Positions 6,918 to 14,993 of a stretch of DNA of 16,179 bases are shown here, piece by piece (the stretch's first letter is position 1; each line of letters starts with the position of its first letter). The position numbers and the translations under genes are program-made. The notes below the pieces were generated by a model. It ran no database searches. It was not told the DNA's origin and saw nothing but the letters and a program-made list of their open reading frames with translations. Source of the DNA: an uncultured Saprospiraceae bacterium (GTDB lineage: Bacteria; Bacteroidota; Bacteroidia; Chitinophagales; Saprospiraceae); NCBI GenBank assembly GCA_937864255.1, contig CALMIT010000573.1, forward strand, positions 1 through 16,179, read 5' to 3'.

Positions 6918-9689
6918 ATGAAAAAGATCATGTACACCTTATGGACAATTTTATTTTTCGCCTTCCATTTATCTGCACAAACCGGCGAGTGCGTTCTGAT
7001 CATCCAGGGCGATAAAGACAGTCCTACCGAAGATTTTAATACGACTACGGATGCTTTGGTCAGCGGATTCGCGAGCTTCCCCGGTCCACCGAGTATTACC
7101 GTTTTGCGCCCGATGGGCGAAACCAGCGGGCTGGGCGCTACGCCTGCACGTACTGAACAAACTTACAACACCAAAGAAAATTTACTCGCAAGCATCAAGG
7201 CTGCTTTATGTAATGCAAATTGCAAGAATGTGGTCATCGCTTTTAATGGCCACGGTATGGGCGGCGTCGGCATTAGCCAACCCCCACCCAATAAAAATGC
7301 CGGCGGGATAATGATAGCAGACGGCAATCCGGCCACTTTTCTTTTGGCTTCCGATGTCGCCAAACTCATAGACGAATGCCAAAAATCGGTCAAACTGCTG
7401 GCCGGACAATGCTATGGCGAGTCCATGATAAACGGCATTATCGAAAACCTGACGAATAAGCACCTTGCCGGCGTAGGCGGCGCGTCCAGCAAATGGGACG
7501 AAGAGTCAAAAGCGCTTGTTTTCCCGGGCGGCAAGGAGTTTTTGGAGTGGTATAAATTCTTCCTCGAAGATTATTACCTCATCATCGGCAATCCGAATAT
7601 CATGGAAAAACTGCGCAAAAATGCCGAGGACTTGAAGAAAAAAAATGAAGAAACCAACGCCAAAATTATGGCAGAAAACGCTGCGCTGGCAAAAAAAATC
7701 AGCGACTGCGAAGCCGAATTGGCAGATTTGAAAAAACAAAAAGCAGACACCGAAAAAGCAATTGCCGATGAACAAAAGAAAAAAGAAGATGCCGAAAAAG
7801 CGGTGGAATTATTGGAAGAAAGAATTCAACTGGAACAGGATATAGCGACGGAAAAGGACTCTAAAAAACTGAGGGAACTGAGAAAGAAGTTTAATGCAAA
7901 TACAACCGCACTGAAAAAAATGAAAATTCCTTACCCGACCAGCGGCTCTCTGCAAAGCAAGATTGACAAAATGAATGCCGAGATTGACAAACAAAACATG
8001 GCAGCACAAGCTGCGCAAGATATGATAGACGCTTTAAATGCACAGTGGATGATGCTGAATGGAAAAATTACACAAAAAGAATTTGACTTGGACGATTTAA
8101 AAGCCATGAAGCCCAAAGCGCTCATTCCCGACCGTCTGCCTTTGATGGAATTAGTCATCCACGAAGCATTAAAATCGGCGAAAAGCAAAACCAAAGAGAG
8201 CCATCCGACACAGCCAGTTGTGCCCGACACCGTTGGCACGGTAGATACAATTCCGACATCGCCCACCAAAGTCAAAATCGGCGACAACTATTTCGTCTTT
8301 TATAAAACGATTGATAAAAAAACGAACAAATGCGTGGTGGTAGGTTACCGGCAATCTAAAGAAGGCTTTCCGATAGGTCCGATAACCACCAAAGATTGCA
8401 ATATTGATTGCAGCATGATCAAATTTACTTTTAAAGAAAACGGCATGGATAAAGAAGTGGAAGCCACCAGAACTGGTACTAATCCGCCGACTTACCAGTA
8501 CAAAGTGGACGGGCAGTTGGTCGCCAACGTTCGACCGGGGCACCACCGCCAGCACTTAATAGCCTCCGGACAGGTGCTTGCCGAGACTTATTTTCAGGTA
8601 TTGTTCAACACCATTCCTGATGTGCAGGTGCCCGGCTGGAATGTGACGCAAAGCAATTTTGACCCGAATGTGCCTGTACTCAATTTCACCATTGACAACG
8701 GCGTCAGCCAGCACCAGGTCGTATTTGAATTTTTGGACCACGAAGACGTGATGATTAGCATTGATCAGCACCCGCCGTATCTCGGTTCGCAAACGCGCAT
8801 GTTTACCATGTTGGATCAGACGATGGCTCCGGCAGGCAAGTTGGGCGTGATTGAAAGTGAAAACGGGCTGACGGGCAATGTGCTGAGTTGTCGCAACGAT
8901 CTGCCGATTCCGATAAACGGCGAATTTGCGGCCGACGAACATCGCTACCTGCTATTTCCGGATTTTCCGCTTCCTTTTATGGTGCAGCCGATGCCCGGCA
9001 ATAATTCCCTCATGACCTGGAATCTGGGAACCAGCGGCGGCATTTTACAACCCGATTCGCAAAACGAGCCGGAAGTAAATAATGTACAAGTGGTCAACCC
9101 GAACGTGCCGAACAAGCAGTTAATTTGGAATTATAACGAAACTTACCTGAGCGACCAGGAGCATGAATTGGTCATCGGCGTGGATATTATCGCTACCAAT
9201 CAAATGGGCGATCGCCAAATTCATCACCTGCCAAAATGGCAAAACACCTTTGTGGATCCGATGCCAAGCGCTCCCGGTTTTATCAATTATCAGGTGGTGA
9301 CTGTTTTGGAAAATGTGCTTTATTGCGTGCCTTACGAAAGTCCGTTTTTCAACGAATACAGCTTGCCCGTCTGCCTGACAAGTCTGCCGCCAAGTACGCG
9401 CATAGCTGCGGGTGAAAATGACTTTGCCGCCGATCTGAATGTGGTTGTTTTCCCGAATCCGTTTAGTTCGAGTACCGAGATTCGCTTTAATCTGGAAAAT
9501 GCGGGCGAGGTCTCATTGAGTATTTTCAGTGCTACAGGACAGTTGGTGAAAAAAGCAGAAGGAAACTACTTTAGAGGGGTTAATAGTATTATCATTAAAA
9601 ATGAGGAGTTGAGTGGTCAGGGTATTTATTATTATTTCATTAAAACATCCTCCGACTTACACACCGGAAAACTGCTTTTTACAAAATAA
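6918..9689 (+). CDS. Secreted caspase/legumain-like protein with coiled coil and T9SS sorting domain
   Basis: This 923-residue protein starts at the ATG at 6918. An in-frame TTG eight codons earlier would put extra residues before a good signal peptide (1-20, cleaved near LSA-Q). Residues about 24-225 look like a clan CD peptidase domain: strand CVLIIQGD, then VVIAFNGHGMGG with candidate catalytic His112, then VKLLAGQCYGES with candidate Cys165. Residues about 227-400 are rich in Lys/Glu heptads and should form a long coiled coil. A Thr/Pro linker (about 428-450) leads to a large, probably beta-rich region without a recognised family. The last 80 residues, from FPNPF near 844 to GKLLFTK, are a type A T9SS sorting domain, so the protein is exported and anchored or released at the cell surface. 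The likely role is a surface protease or signalling caspase-like enzyme; substrate and partners are unknown. It is transcribed alone, ending in a hairpin before the sigma-factor operon. Confidence 0.75.
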   Translation: MKKIMYTLWTILFFAFHLSAQTGECVLIIQGDKDSPTEDFNTTTDALVSGFASFPGPPSITVLRPMGETSGLGATPARTEQTYNTKENLLASIKAALCNANCKNVVIAFNGHGMGGVGISQPPPNKNAGGIMIADGNPATFLLASDVAKLIDECQKSVKLLAGQCYGESMINGIIENLTNKHLAGVGGASSKWDEESKALVFPGGKEFLEWYKFFLEDYYLIIGNPNIMEKLRKNAEDLKKKNEETNAKIMAENAALAKKISDCEAELADLKKQKADTEKAIADEQKKKEDAEKAVELLEERIQLEQDIATEKDSKKLRELRKKFNANTTALKKMKIPYPTSGSLQSKIDKMNAEIDKQNMAAQAAQDMIDALNAQWMMLNGKITQKEFDLDDLKAMKPKALIPDRLPLMELVIHEALKSAKSKTKESHPTQPVVPDTVGTVDTIPTSPTKVKIGDNYFVFYKTIDKKTNKCVVVGYRQSKEGFPIGPITTKDCNIDCSMIKFTFKENGMDKEVEATRTGTNPPTYQYKVDGQLVANVRPGHHRQHLIASGQVLAETYFQVLFNTIPDVQVPGWNVTQSNFDPNVPVLNFTIDNGVSQHQVVFEFLDHEDVMISIDQHPPYLGSQTRMFTMLDQTMAPAGKLGVIESENGLTGNVLSCRNDLPIPINGEFAADEHRYLLFPDFPLPFMVQPMPGNNSLMTWNLGTSGGILQPDSQNEPEVNNVQVVNPNVPNKQLIWNYNETYLSDQEHELVIGVDIIATNQMGDRQIHHLPKWQNTFVDPMPSAPGFINYQVVTVLENVLYCVPYESPFFNEYSLPVCLTSLPPSTRIAAGENDFAADLNVVVFPNPFSSSTEIRFNLENAGEVSLSIFSATGQLVKKAEGNYFRGVNSIIIKNEELSGQGIYYYFIKTSSDLHTGKLLFTK

Positions 9690-9716
9690 GAGATTTCATA
9701 AAGCTGAAATAAACTC

Positions 9717-9743
9717 CAAGGTCAGGTCACCAGCCTGACCTTG
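9717..9743 (+). terminator. Hairpin terminator after the caspase-like gene
   Basis: A perfect 10-base-pair stem (9717-9726 with 9734-9743, core AAGGTCAGG) has a 7-base loop. It lies 27 bases after the stop codon. The downstream T run is weak, so termination may be partial. Confidence 0.65.
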
Positions 9744-9790
9744 TGTTTATGATTTCACACACTATCAAGGTTGCGGAGCAGTCATTATAT

Positions 9791-9824
9791 TTTTCAAAAA
9801 AAATGTTTTTTCAATTTACATTTG
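9791..9824 (+). promoter_or_regulatory. Putative promoter of the sigma/TPR-CHAT operon
   Basis: TACATTTG (9817-9824) matches the -7 consensus. TTTTC at 9791-9795 is at the -33 position with 21-base spacing. The ATG follows 34 bases later. Matching the housekeeping consensus suggests basal expression; autoregulation by the encoded sigma factor would need another promoter that I could not identify. Confidence 0.5.
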
Positions 9825-9858
9825 GAAGCTAAACAGCAATATACAAGTTGAGTACTTT

Positions 9859-10467
9859 ATGGAATTAAGTGATTTGTTTTCAGCAAGCAATCCATGTAAA
9901 CGTTTTGATGATAACAAGAGCTTATTTGAAGGCTTGGCTAATATGAACAACAATGCGATTCTCTGCCTTCAAACCAAAGCACTGCCTATGGTAAAAAAAA
10001 TAGTTGCAGGATATGGTTTGCCGAAAGAAAAGGCCGAAGAAATCTTGAATTCGGCAACGCTCATTTTTTTAAAAAAAATTGAAACGGGTAATTATCAGTT
10101 TCAAGGACACGCGCTCGTAACCTATTTTATTGAAATAACCAAAAGACAGGCCTTAATGGCAACTCGTTCTTTGAAGGAAAAGGTTCTATTTTTTGATCAG
10201 CTACCCGAAACAACTGATCCGGATTCTGAATCCATAAACAAAGGGCAAGAGGCGGCAGAAGAAGTCAATTTTTTACTTTCAAAAATCGGACAGCCCTGCG
10301 AGCAGATCATTAGGCTTCAATATATTGACGGGTATAGCGATGAGGAAGTGATAAATCTCAAATTGACAAAGTATTCGACTGTAAATAGTTTAAAAATGAA
10401 GCGAAGTGATTGTATGAAAAAACTTGTACAAATAGCACAGCAATGGAAGAAATCGAAAAATATTTGA
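9859..10467 (+). CDS. ECF-like sigma-70 family RNA polymerase sigma factor
   Basis: The protein has 202 residues. Residues 29-105 resemble sigma region 2: NNNAILCLQTKALPMVKKIV, a GLPKEKAEEILNSATLIFLKKIE stretch equivalent to the core-binding helix, and FQGHALVTYFIEITKRQALMATRS for -10 recognition. Residues 136-190 resemble region 4: LLSKIGQPCEQIIRLQYIDGYSDEEVINLKLTKYSTVNSLKMKRSDCMKKL, a helix-turn-helix for -35 binding. An acidic linker separates the two. Region 2 is divergent from textbook ECF factors. The gene overlaps the next one by 25 bases, so the two products are probably made together. By position, its activity should be controlled by that membrane protein and, further, by the CHAT protease. 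Confidence 0.85.
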   Translation: MELSDLFSASNPCKRFDDNKSLFEGLANMNNNAILCLQTKALPMVKKIVAGYGLPKEKAEEILNSATLIFLKKIETGNYQFQGHALVTYFIEITKRQALMATRSLKEKVLFFDQLPETTDPDSESINKGQEAAEEVNFLLSKIGQPCEQIIRLQYIDGYSDEEVINLKLTKYSTVNSLKMKRSDCMKKLVQIAQQWKKSKNI

Positions 10468-11354
10468 GCGGAAAGATGGAAAAAGAAGCGCAGAGGCTGT
10501 TTGAACAAAAAATGGCCTCTGATCCCGATCTTCAAACCGAAGTTTATTTGAGAGAAGGGCTAAAGCACCTGCGTCTTCAAAAAAAAATTGAGGAAATTGC
10601 AGCTACACGGAGGCATATAATGAAAGTGCGTAGAAGGAAAAGAATTTTAATAATTGCTGCTTTTGTCGGGCTTTTGGGTTTAGTCGTTTTTTTATTTTTT
10701 AAAAATCAAAACGCGGTTCCGAATCAAAAAACTTTGTCTAATCCTGAAATGCCGGCAGAGAAAAAAGATCAGACTAATGAACTGTCGCCACAATCAGAAA
10801 AAGATCAAATAGCGCCTTCTGTCATCGAAAAAAACAAAGCTGAAAATCAGAAACCAATAGCGGAAGTAGCACCGGAAAATAAACCGGCTTCTCCGTTTTT
10901 TCCTGCCCCCACAGTGAGGGGAGAGAATGACATAGACGAAAAATCGAAAGCAACACTCGATCAGATTTGGTACACCGATTATTCGTCAAGTCAGCTGGAA
11001 TTTGGAGCAAATTATAAAGAAATAGATGAACTTCTCAAAGCGCGAAATTTTGAAAATGCCTATGTCCGACTCCAAAGGCTTGAGCGAAAAATACCACCTT
11101 CCGATACACTTCGATTTCTAAAAGGTTACTGCCTGATGGAAATGGGAGAGGGAGCCGCATCCTTATCTTATTTTGAAAATCTGGAAGAAAGACAGCCTGA
11201 TTGGAGACCAAAGCTGGAATGGTTTCGAGGATTGAGTTTGATCCTTGCCGGGGAAAAGGAGAAGGCACTGGTTCAATTTAGAAAAATAATAGCTGAAAAA
11301 GGACATCCTTACAGCAAACACAGCGAGCGGGCAGTTCAACTATTGCGAAAATAA
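10443..11354 (+). CDS. Single-pass membrane protein, probable anti-sigma factor with periplasmic TPR-like domain
   Basis: The protein has 303 residues from the ATG at 10443, inside the end of the sigma gene. The N-terminal segment MEEIEKYLSGKMEKEAQRLFEQKMASDPDLQTEV resembles the short helical anti-sigma domains of Bacteroidota transmembrane regulators. A basic stretch (KVRRRKR, 61-67) precedes one transmembrane helix (about 68-86), so the N-terminus should be cytoplasmic and the rest periplasmic. Residues 87-165 are a low-complexity Lys/Gln/Pro/Glu linker with no obvious fold, a plausible protease-sensitive region. Residues about 185-300 look like TPR-type helical pairs (NFENAYVRLQRLERKIPP, DTLRFLKGYCLMEMGEGAASLSYFENL, AGEKEKALVQFRKII). 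I infer that it holds the sigma factor at the membrane and docks the TPR-CHAT protein outside; neither is proven from sequence. Confidence 0.7.
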   Translation: MEEIEKYLSGKMEKEAQRLFEQKMASDPDLQTEVYLREGLKHLRLQKKIEEIAATRRHIMKVRRRKRILIIAAFVGLLGLVVFLFFKNQNAVPNQKTLSNPEMPAEKKDQTNELSPQSEKDQIAPSVIEKNKAENQKPIAEVAPENKPASPFFPAPTVRGENDIDEKSKATLDQIWYTDYSSSQLEFGANYKEIDELLKARNFENAYVRLQRLERKIPPSDTLRFLKGYCLMEMGEGAASLSYFENLEERQPDWRPKLEWFRGLSLILAGEKEKALVQFRKIIAEKGHPYSKHSERAVQLLRK

Positions 11355-11386
11355 AGTTCGAATAAACTTTTTATCATAAAATACCA

Positions 11387-14221
11387 ATGAAAAACTTTCT
11401 GTTGATTTTTTTGGACTGTTTACCAGCTTTGCTTTTTAGCCAGACTGTTGATTCTTTTGCTTTAAAAACGGTGGATAGCTTGATTGGGGTTTCGAGATCC
11501 TTGTTGCCCCAAAACAAATTCGATGAAGCACTACAGGTCAACGAAATTGCCAAAAAGATTGCACAGGAAAAGTTTGGTGAAAAATCATTACAATATTCCC
11601 GTGCCAGCTTTAATCATGGAAGAGTTTTATATTTTAAAGGAAATTATGATGAATCGGAAAGATGGTATTTGATCGCCAAGGATATTAGATTCCAGATTTT
11701 GGGTAGGGAAAATGCAGAATATGCAGCCTGCTTACATAGTTTGGGAGTAGTATCAATGCACCAAGGGGCATACAATAATTCAGAAAAGTATCAATTAGAG
11801 TGCCTTGATATTCGAGAAAAATTGGCAGGTAAGAACAATATAGATTATGCTAATACAATGAGTAATTTAGCTAATTTGTATAGTGCAATGGATAACGATG
11901 AATTATGTGAGCGATATAATCTGGAGGCTTTAGCAATCACAGAAAAAGTATTAGGTAAAGAACATCCTGAATATGCGTCCAGTCTTAATAACTTGGGCAA
12001 TTTATATTCAAACCTTGGTTCTTTTAAAAAAGCTGAGGCTTATTATATGGAGGCTAAAGCCATTTACGAAAAAACACTTCAAACGAACCTTCCCCGTTAT
12101 GCTGAAACACTAAACAACCTCGCGGTACTTCTTTATAGAAATAGTAACAGGTACGAAGAGTCAGAATTTTACCTTCTTAAATGTATAGCCTTCCGAGAAA
12201 AGGTGTTTGGCAAGCAAAACCCTAATTATATTGGCAATTTAAACAACTTAGCTGTGCTTTATGGGAAAATGGGCAATTATTCAAAATCCGAAGAATTACT
12301 CAAAGAAGTTATTATCCTTCGGGAAAGCGTTCAAGGTAAAAATAACCGCGATTATGCAGAGGCATTGAATAATCTGGCCGATTACTACTATTCTCAGAAT
12401 CAATTGGATAAGGCAGAATCTCTTTATTTGGAAGCAAAACAAATTAGAGAAAATGTCCTGGGTAAAACGCATAAACATTATGCCGATTCAATGCGAAAGT
12501 TGGCTTATTTTTATTGGTCTTCCGGTGATCTTTTAAACTCAAAAAATTATCTAAAGCAGGCCACGGAGCTTGAAAAAATTTATACCGGTAAGGTAGCCCG
12601 GTATCTCTCCGAAAAAGAATTAAATGCTTATATCCAAGCTTTTTCTTCTGCTTTATCCCGTGATTTTTCATTTAACCAATTGCAGAGAAACTTAACCGAT
12701 GTCTGCTATGACAACCTACTTTTTCAAAAAGGTTTTTTATTAAGTGCCATTGCAAAAGTCAACAAACTGGCTGTGTCAGATTCCACTACTATGGAAACGT
12801 ATGCCCGATTTAAGTCTTACCAACGTCGCCTCGCTGCTGAATACAGCAAACCCATAGTGGACCAGAAAAATATAGACGAACTCGAAGAAAAAGCCAATGC
12901 TGTTGAAAAAGAATTGACTCGAAACGTAGCCGGTTTGGGAGAAGCATTACAGCAAGTCAGATGGCAAGAAGTGCAGCAAAAACTTCAGCTACATGAAGCC
13001 GCCATTGAATTTGTAGATTACAGATTTTTTAATCCCAAACCAACTGACAGCGTCATGTACGCCGCATTCGTCCTTTTGCCGGATGCAGAAGAACCTCACT
13101 TTGTCTCACTTTTTGAAGAAACACAACTTGAAGTACTCCTCAAAATCAATGACAAAACCCACATGGATTATTTGGACGAATTGTATGCTTTTGAAAAATC
13201 GGGGCAAGCCCTCTACAACCTACTCTGGCACCCCTTGGAAAAGCACCTTGCGGGAGTTAAAACAATTTATTTTTCGCCCTCTGGCTTGTTGCACCGTATT
13301 AATTTAGGCGCTATTCCACAGGCTCCTGATGTCACCCTTTTTGACCGTTTTCAATTGGCTGAATTGGGAAATACTCGCCAATTAGTGTACCCTTCAGCGA
13401 TACAAAATGTAAATCAAAATGCCATCCTTTTTGGCGGTCTCGAATACGAAATGGATAGCAGCACGGTAGCCATAGCAAAGGCAGATTTGTCAAATAATAC
13501 CAGAAAGGTAAGCCATGATTTGGGTTTTGAAAATGCCGATTCAACTTTACGCGGAGGCGCCTGGAAATACCTGAACTGGACAAAAGTAGAGGTTAATGCC
13601 TTGAATCTTATTCTCAAAGATGCACACATTCATCCGACTGTTTTTTCAGGTTTGGAAGGTACGGAGGAAGCCTTTAAAAATATAGGAACCACTTTCCCTT
13701 CTCCGCGTATTTTGCACCTTGCCACACACGGTTTTTTCTATCCGGACTCAAAAAATATTAAGTTTCAGAGGGAGGAAGCCTCGGTATTCAAGATTTCTGA
13801 CCACCCAATGATACGCTCGGGAATGGTGCTGGCCGGAGGCAATTATGCCTGGAAAACAGGTAAATCCTTTCGCCTCAATAATGAAGACGGTATTCTGACT
13901 GCTTATGAAATTAGCCAAAGTAATTTGAAGAATACAGAGTTGGTAGTGCTGTCAGCCTGCGAAACGGGGTTGGGCGATATTCAAGGAAATGAAGGGGTAT
14001 ATGGTTTGCAAAGGGCATTCAAAATTGCAGGGGCAAAATACCTCATCATGTCGCTCTGGCAGGTGCCTGATTTTCAAACTCAGGAGTTAATGACCACTTT
14101 TTATTCAAATTGGCTCGAAGACAAAATGACCATTCCTGCTGCTTTCCACATAGCGCAGAAATCTATGCGCGATAAATATAAAAATCCTTTTTATTGGGCA
14201 GGGTTCGTTTTAGTGGAGTAA
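11387..14221 (+). CDS. Exported TPR-CHAT protease-like protein
   Basis: This 944-residue protein has a signal peptide (1-19, LPALLFSQ). About eight TPR repeats of 42 residues (kinesin-light-chain type, ending near IREKVLG) cover roughly 65-401. The repeat consensus is YAxxLNNLAxLYxxxGxYxxAExxYLEAxxIREK. A helical linker spans about 402-535 and a CHAT domain (caspase fold) about 536-944. The catalytic dyad is intact: His781 in LATHGFF and Cys858 in VLSACETGLG. Other CHAT features are YFSPSGLLHRINLGAIP, GNEGVYGLQRAF, AKYLIMSLWQVPD and the C-terminal NPFYWAGFVLVE. CHAT proteins include active cysteine proteases such as Csx29 of type III-E CRISPR. Here the signal peptide places it in the periplasm, on the same side as the TPR region of the upstream membrane protein 32 bases away. 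There is no T9SS sorting domain. Substrate and trigger are unknown. Confidence 0.88.
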   Translation: MKNFLLIFLDCLPALLFSQTVDSFALKTVDSLIGVSRSLLPQNKFDEALQVNEIAKKIAQEKFGEKSLQYSRASFNHGRVLYFKGNYDESERWYLIAKDIRFQILGRENAEYAACLHSLGVVSMHQGAYNNSEKYQLECLDIREKLAGKNNIDYANTMSNLANLYSAMDNDELCERYNLEALAITEKVLGKEHPEYASSLNNLGNLYSNLGSFKKAEAYYMEAKAIYEKTLQTNLPRYAETLNNLAVLLYRNSNRYEESEFYLLKCIAFREKVFGKQNPNYIGNLNNLAVLYGKMGNYSKSEELLKEVIILRESVQGKNNRDYAEALNNLADYYYSQNQLDKAESLYLEAKQIRENVLGKTHKHYADSMRKLAYFYWSSGDLLNSKNYLKQATELEKIYTGKVARYLSEKELNAYIQAFSSALSRDFSFNQLQRNLTDVCYDNLLFQKGFLLSAIAKVNKLAVSDSTTMETYARFKSYQRRLAAEYSKPIVDQKNIDELEEKANAVEKELTRNVAGLGEALQQVRWQEVQQKLQLHEAAIEFVDYRFFNPKPTDSVMYAAFVLLPDAEEPHFVSLFEETQLEVLLKINDKTHMDYLDELYAFEKSGQALYNLLWHPLEKHLAGVKTIYFSPSGLLHRINLGAIPQAPDVTLFDRFQLAELGNTRQLVYPSAIQNVNQNAILFGGLEYEMDSSTVAIAKADLSNNTRKVSHDLGFENADSTLRGGAWKYLNWTKVEVNALNLILKDAHIHPTVFSGLEGTEEAFKNIGTTFPSPRILHLATHGFFYPDSKNIKFQREEASVFKISDHPMIRSGMVLAGGNYAWKTGKSFRLNNEDGILTAYEISQSNLKNTELVVLSACETGLGDIQGNEGVYGLQRAFKIAGAKYLIMSLWQVPDFQTQELMTTFYSNWLEDKMTIPAAFHIAQKSMRDKYKNPFYWAGFVLVE

Positions 14222-14245
14222 GTGGTATAAATAGCATTCACATCT

Positions 14246-14290
14246 TATGCTGCCTTTCTTTATAGTCAAGAAAGGCAGCATATTTTTTTT
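14246..14290 (+). terminator. Strong rho-independent terminator ending the TPR-CHAT operon
   Basis: A perfect 15-base-pair stem (14246-14260 with 14268-14282) closes a 7-base loop and is followed by eight T residues. It starts 24 bases after the TPR-CHAT stop and separates the operon from the small secreted protein. The remaining bases up to 14504 are AT-rich and show no gene and no convincing consensus promoter. Confidence 0.92.
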
Positions 14291-14504
14291 AAAAAACCAC
14301 TTATCCCGCTTACCTGCATCTGGTTTCCTGCAATATAATTTAAAACAAGAATTCTAATGATTAATTGATAATATATCATTCAACTCATTGGTTAACAATT
14401 TTTTATGCAGCCCTATGAAACTCATTTTTTTAAAAAAGCGCTGTTTACTGTATCCAAATATTTGATCACATCTTTAAAAGAATTAACCCTAAAATTCAAA
14501 TGCC

Positions 14505-14984
14505 ATGAAAAAGTGTACCTTCCGCTTCTTATTTTTTTTACCTTTTTTAATTCATCTTCCATCCCTCTTTTTTGCTCAAACTACTGCCGTTTGGCAAGGT
14601 GGAAAACCTGGCAGAATCACAGATTGGGAATGTGCCGCCAATTGGAAAGAAGGCAAAGTTCCTGATCAATTTAGTTTGGTCATTATTCCTTCCGACAGGC
14701 TTTTTTATCCAAAACTCAGAAATGAAGCTTATGAAATTGACGCATTGTTGGTTGAAGGAGGTGCAAAATTGACTTTCGAAAGCGGTTCCAGTTTAACCAT
14801 AACGGGTGAAACCGGCCGTATGGAGAAAATGACTCTTTTAGGGACAATCATTACTGAATATGGATGGGAAATAAACCATTTGGACACTTTGTACAGGTCA
14901 TTCCGGAGGCAAAGTTTGAATGATCTTTTGGTGATTGGTGGATGTACCGGTATTTGGGCATCAATTTTTTCACCCAAAAAATAG
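14505..14984 (+). CDS. Small secreted protein with one 'W-G...NW..G..P' beta module
   Basis: The protein has 159 residues. A signal peptide covers about 1-25 (ending FFAQ). The segment AVWQGGKPGRITDWECAANWKEGKVPDQFSLVIIPSDRLFYP, followed by IDALLVEGGAKLTFESGSSLTITG, is the beta-strand module that opens many large Bacteroidota surface adhesins and T9SS cargo proteins. Here it occurs once. The last 50 residues do not continue the pattern and carry no sorting domain. The protein may be a remnant of a larger adhesin or a dedicated small periplasmic protein. It lies 283 bases after the TPR-CHAT gene, past a terminator, and shares that operon's AT-rich composition. It converges with the next gene, with only 9 bases between the stops. 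Confidence 0.6.
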   Translation: MKKCTFRFLFFLPFLIHLPSLFFAQTTAVWQGGKPGRITDWECAANWKEGKVPDQFSLVIIPSDRLFYPKLRNEAYEIDALLVEGGAKLTFESGSSLTITGETGRMEKMTLLGTIITEYGWEINHLDTLYRSFRRQSLNDLLVIGGCTGIWASIFSPKK

Positions 14985-14993
14985 TCTCAAAAT

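Noticed and set aside
11579..12590. Tandem direct DNA repeats of about 126 bases
   Set aside because: These are the coding periodicity of the TPR array (42 residues per repeat); nucleotide identity between units is modest and no separate repeat element is implied.
9859..14221. Type III-E CRISPR (Craspase) locus
   Set aside because: TPR-CHAT and a sigma factor are present, but there is no gRAMP effector, no CRISPR repeats, no Cas1/Cas2, and the CHAT protein has a signal peptide. Only the regulatory logic is similar.
14405..14665. Plus-strand frame beginning before the small secreted protein
   Set aside because: It overlaps the start of the 14505-14984 gene in another frame and has no coding signature, whereas that gene has a signal peptide and a known beta module.
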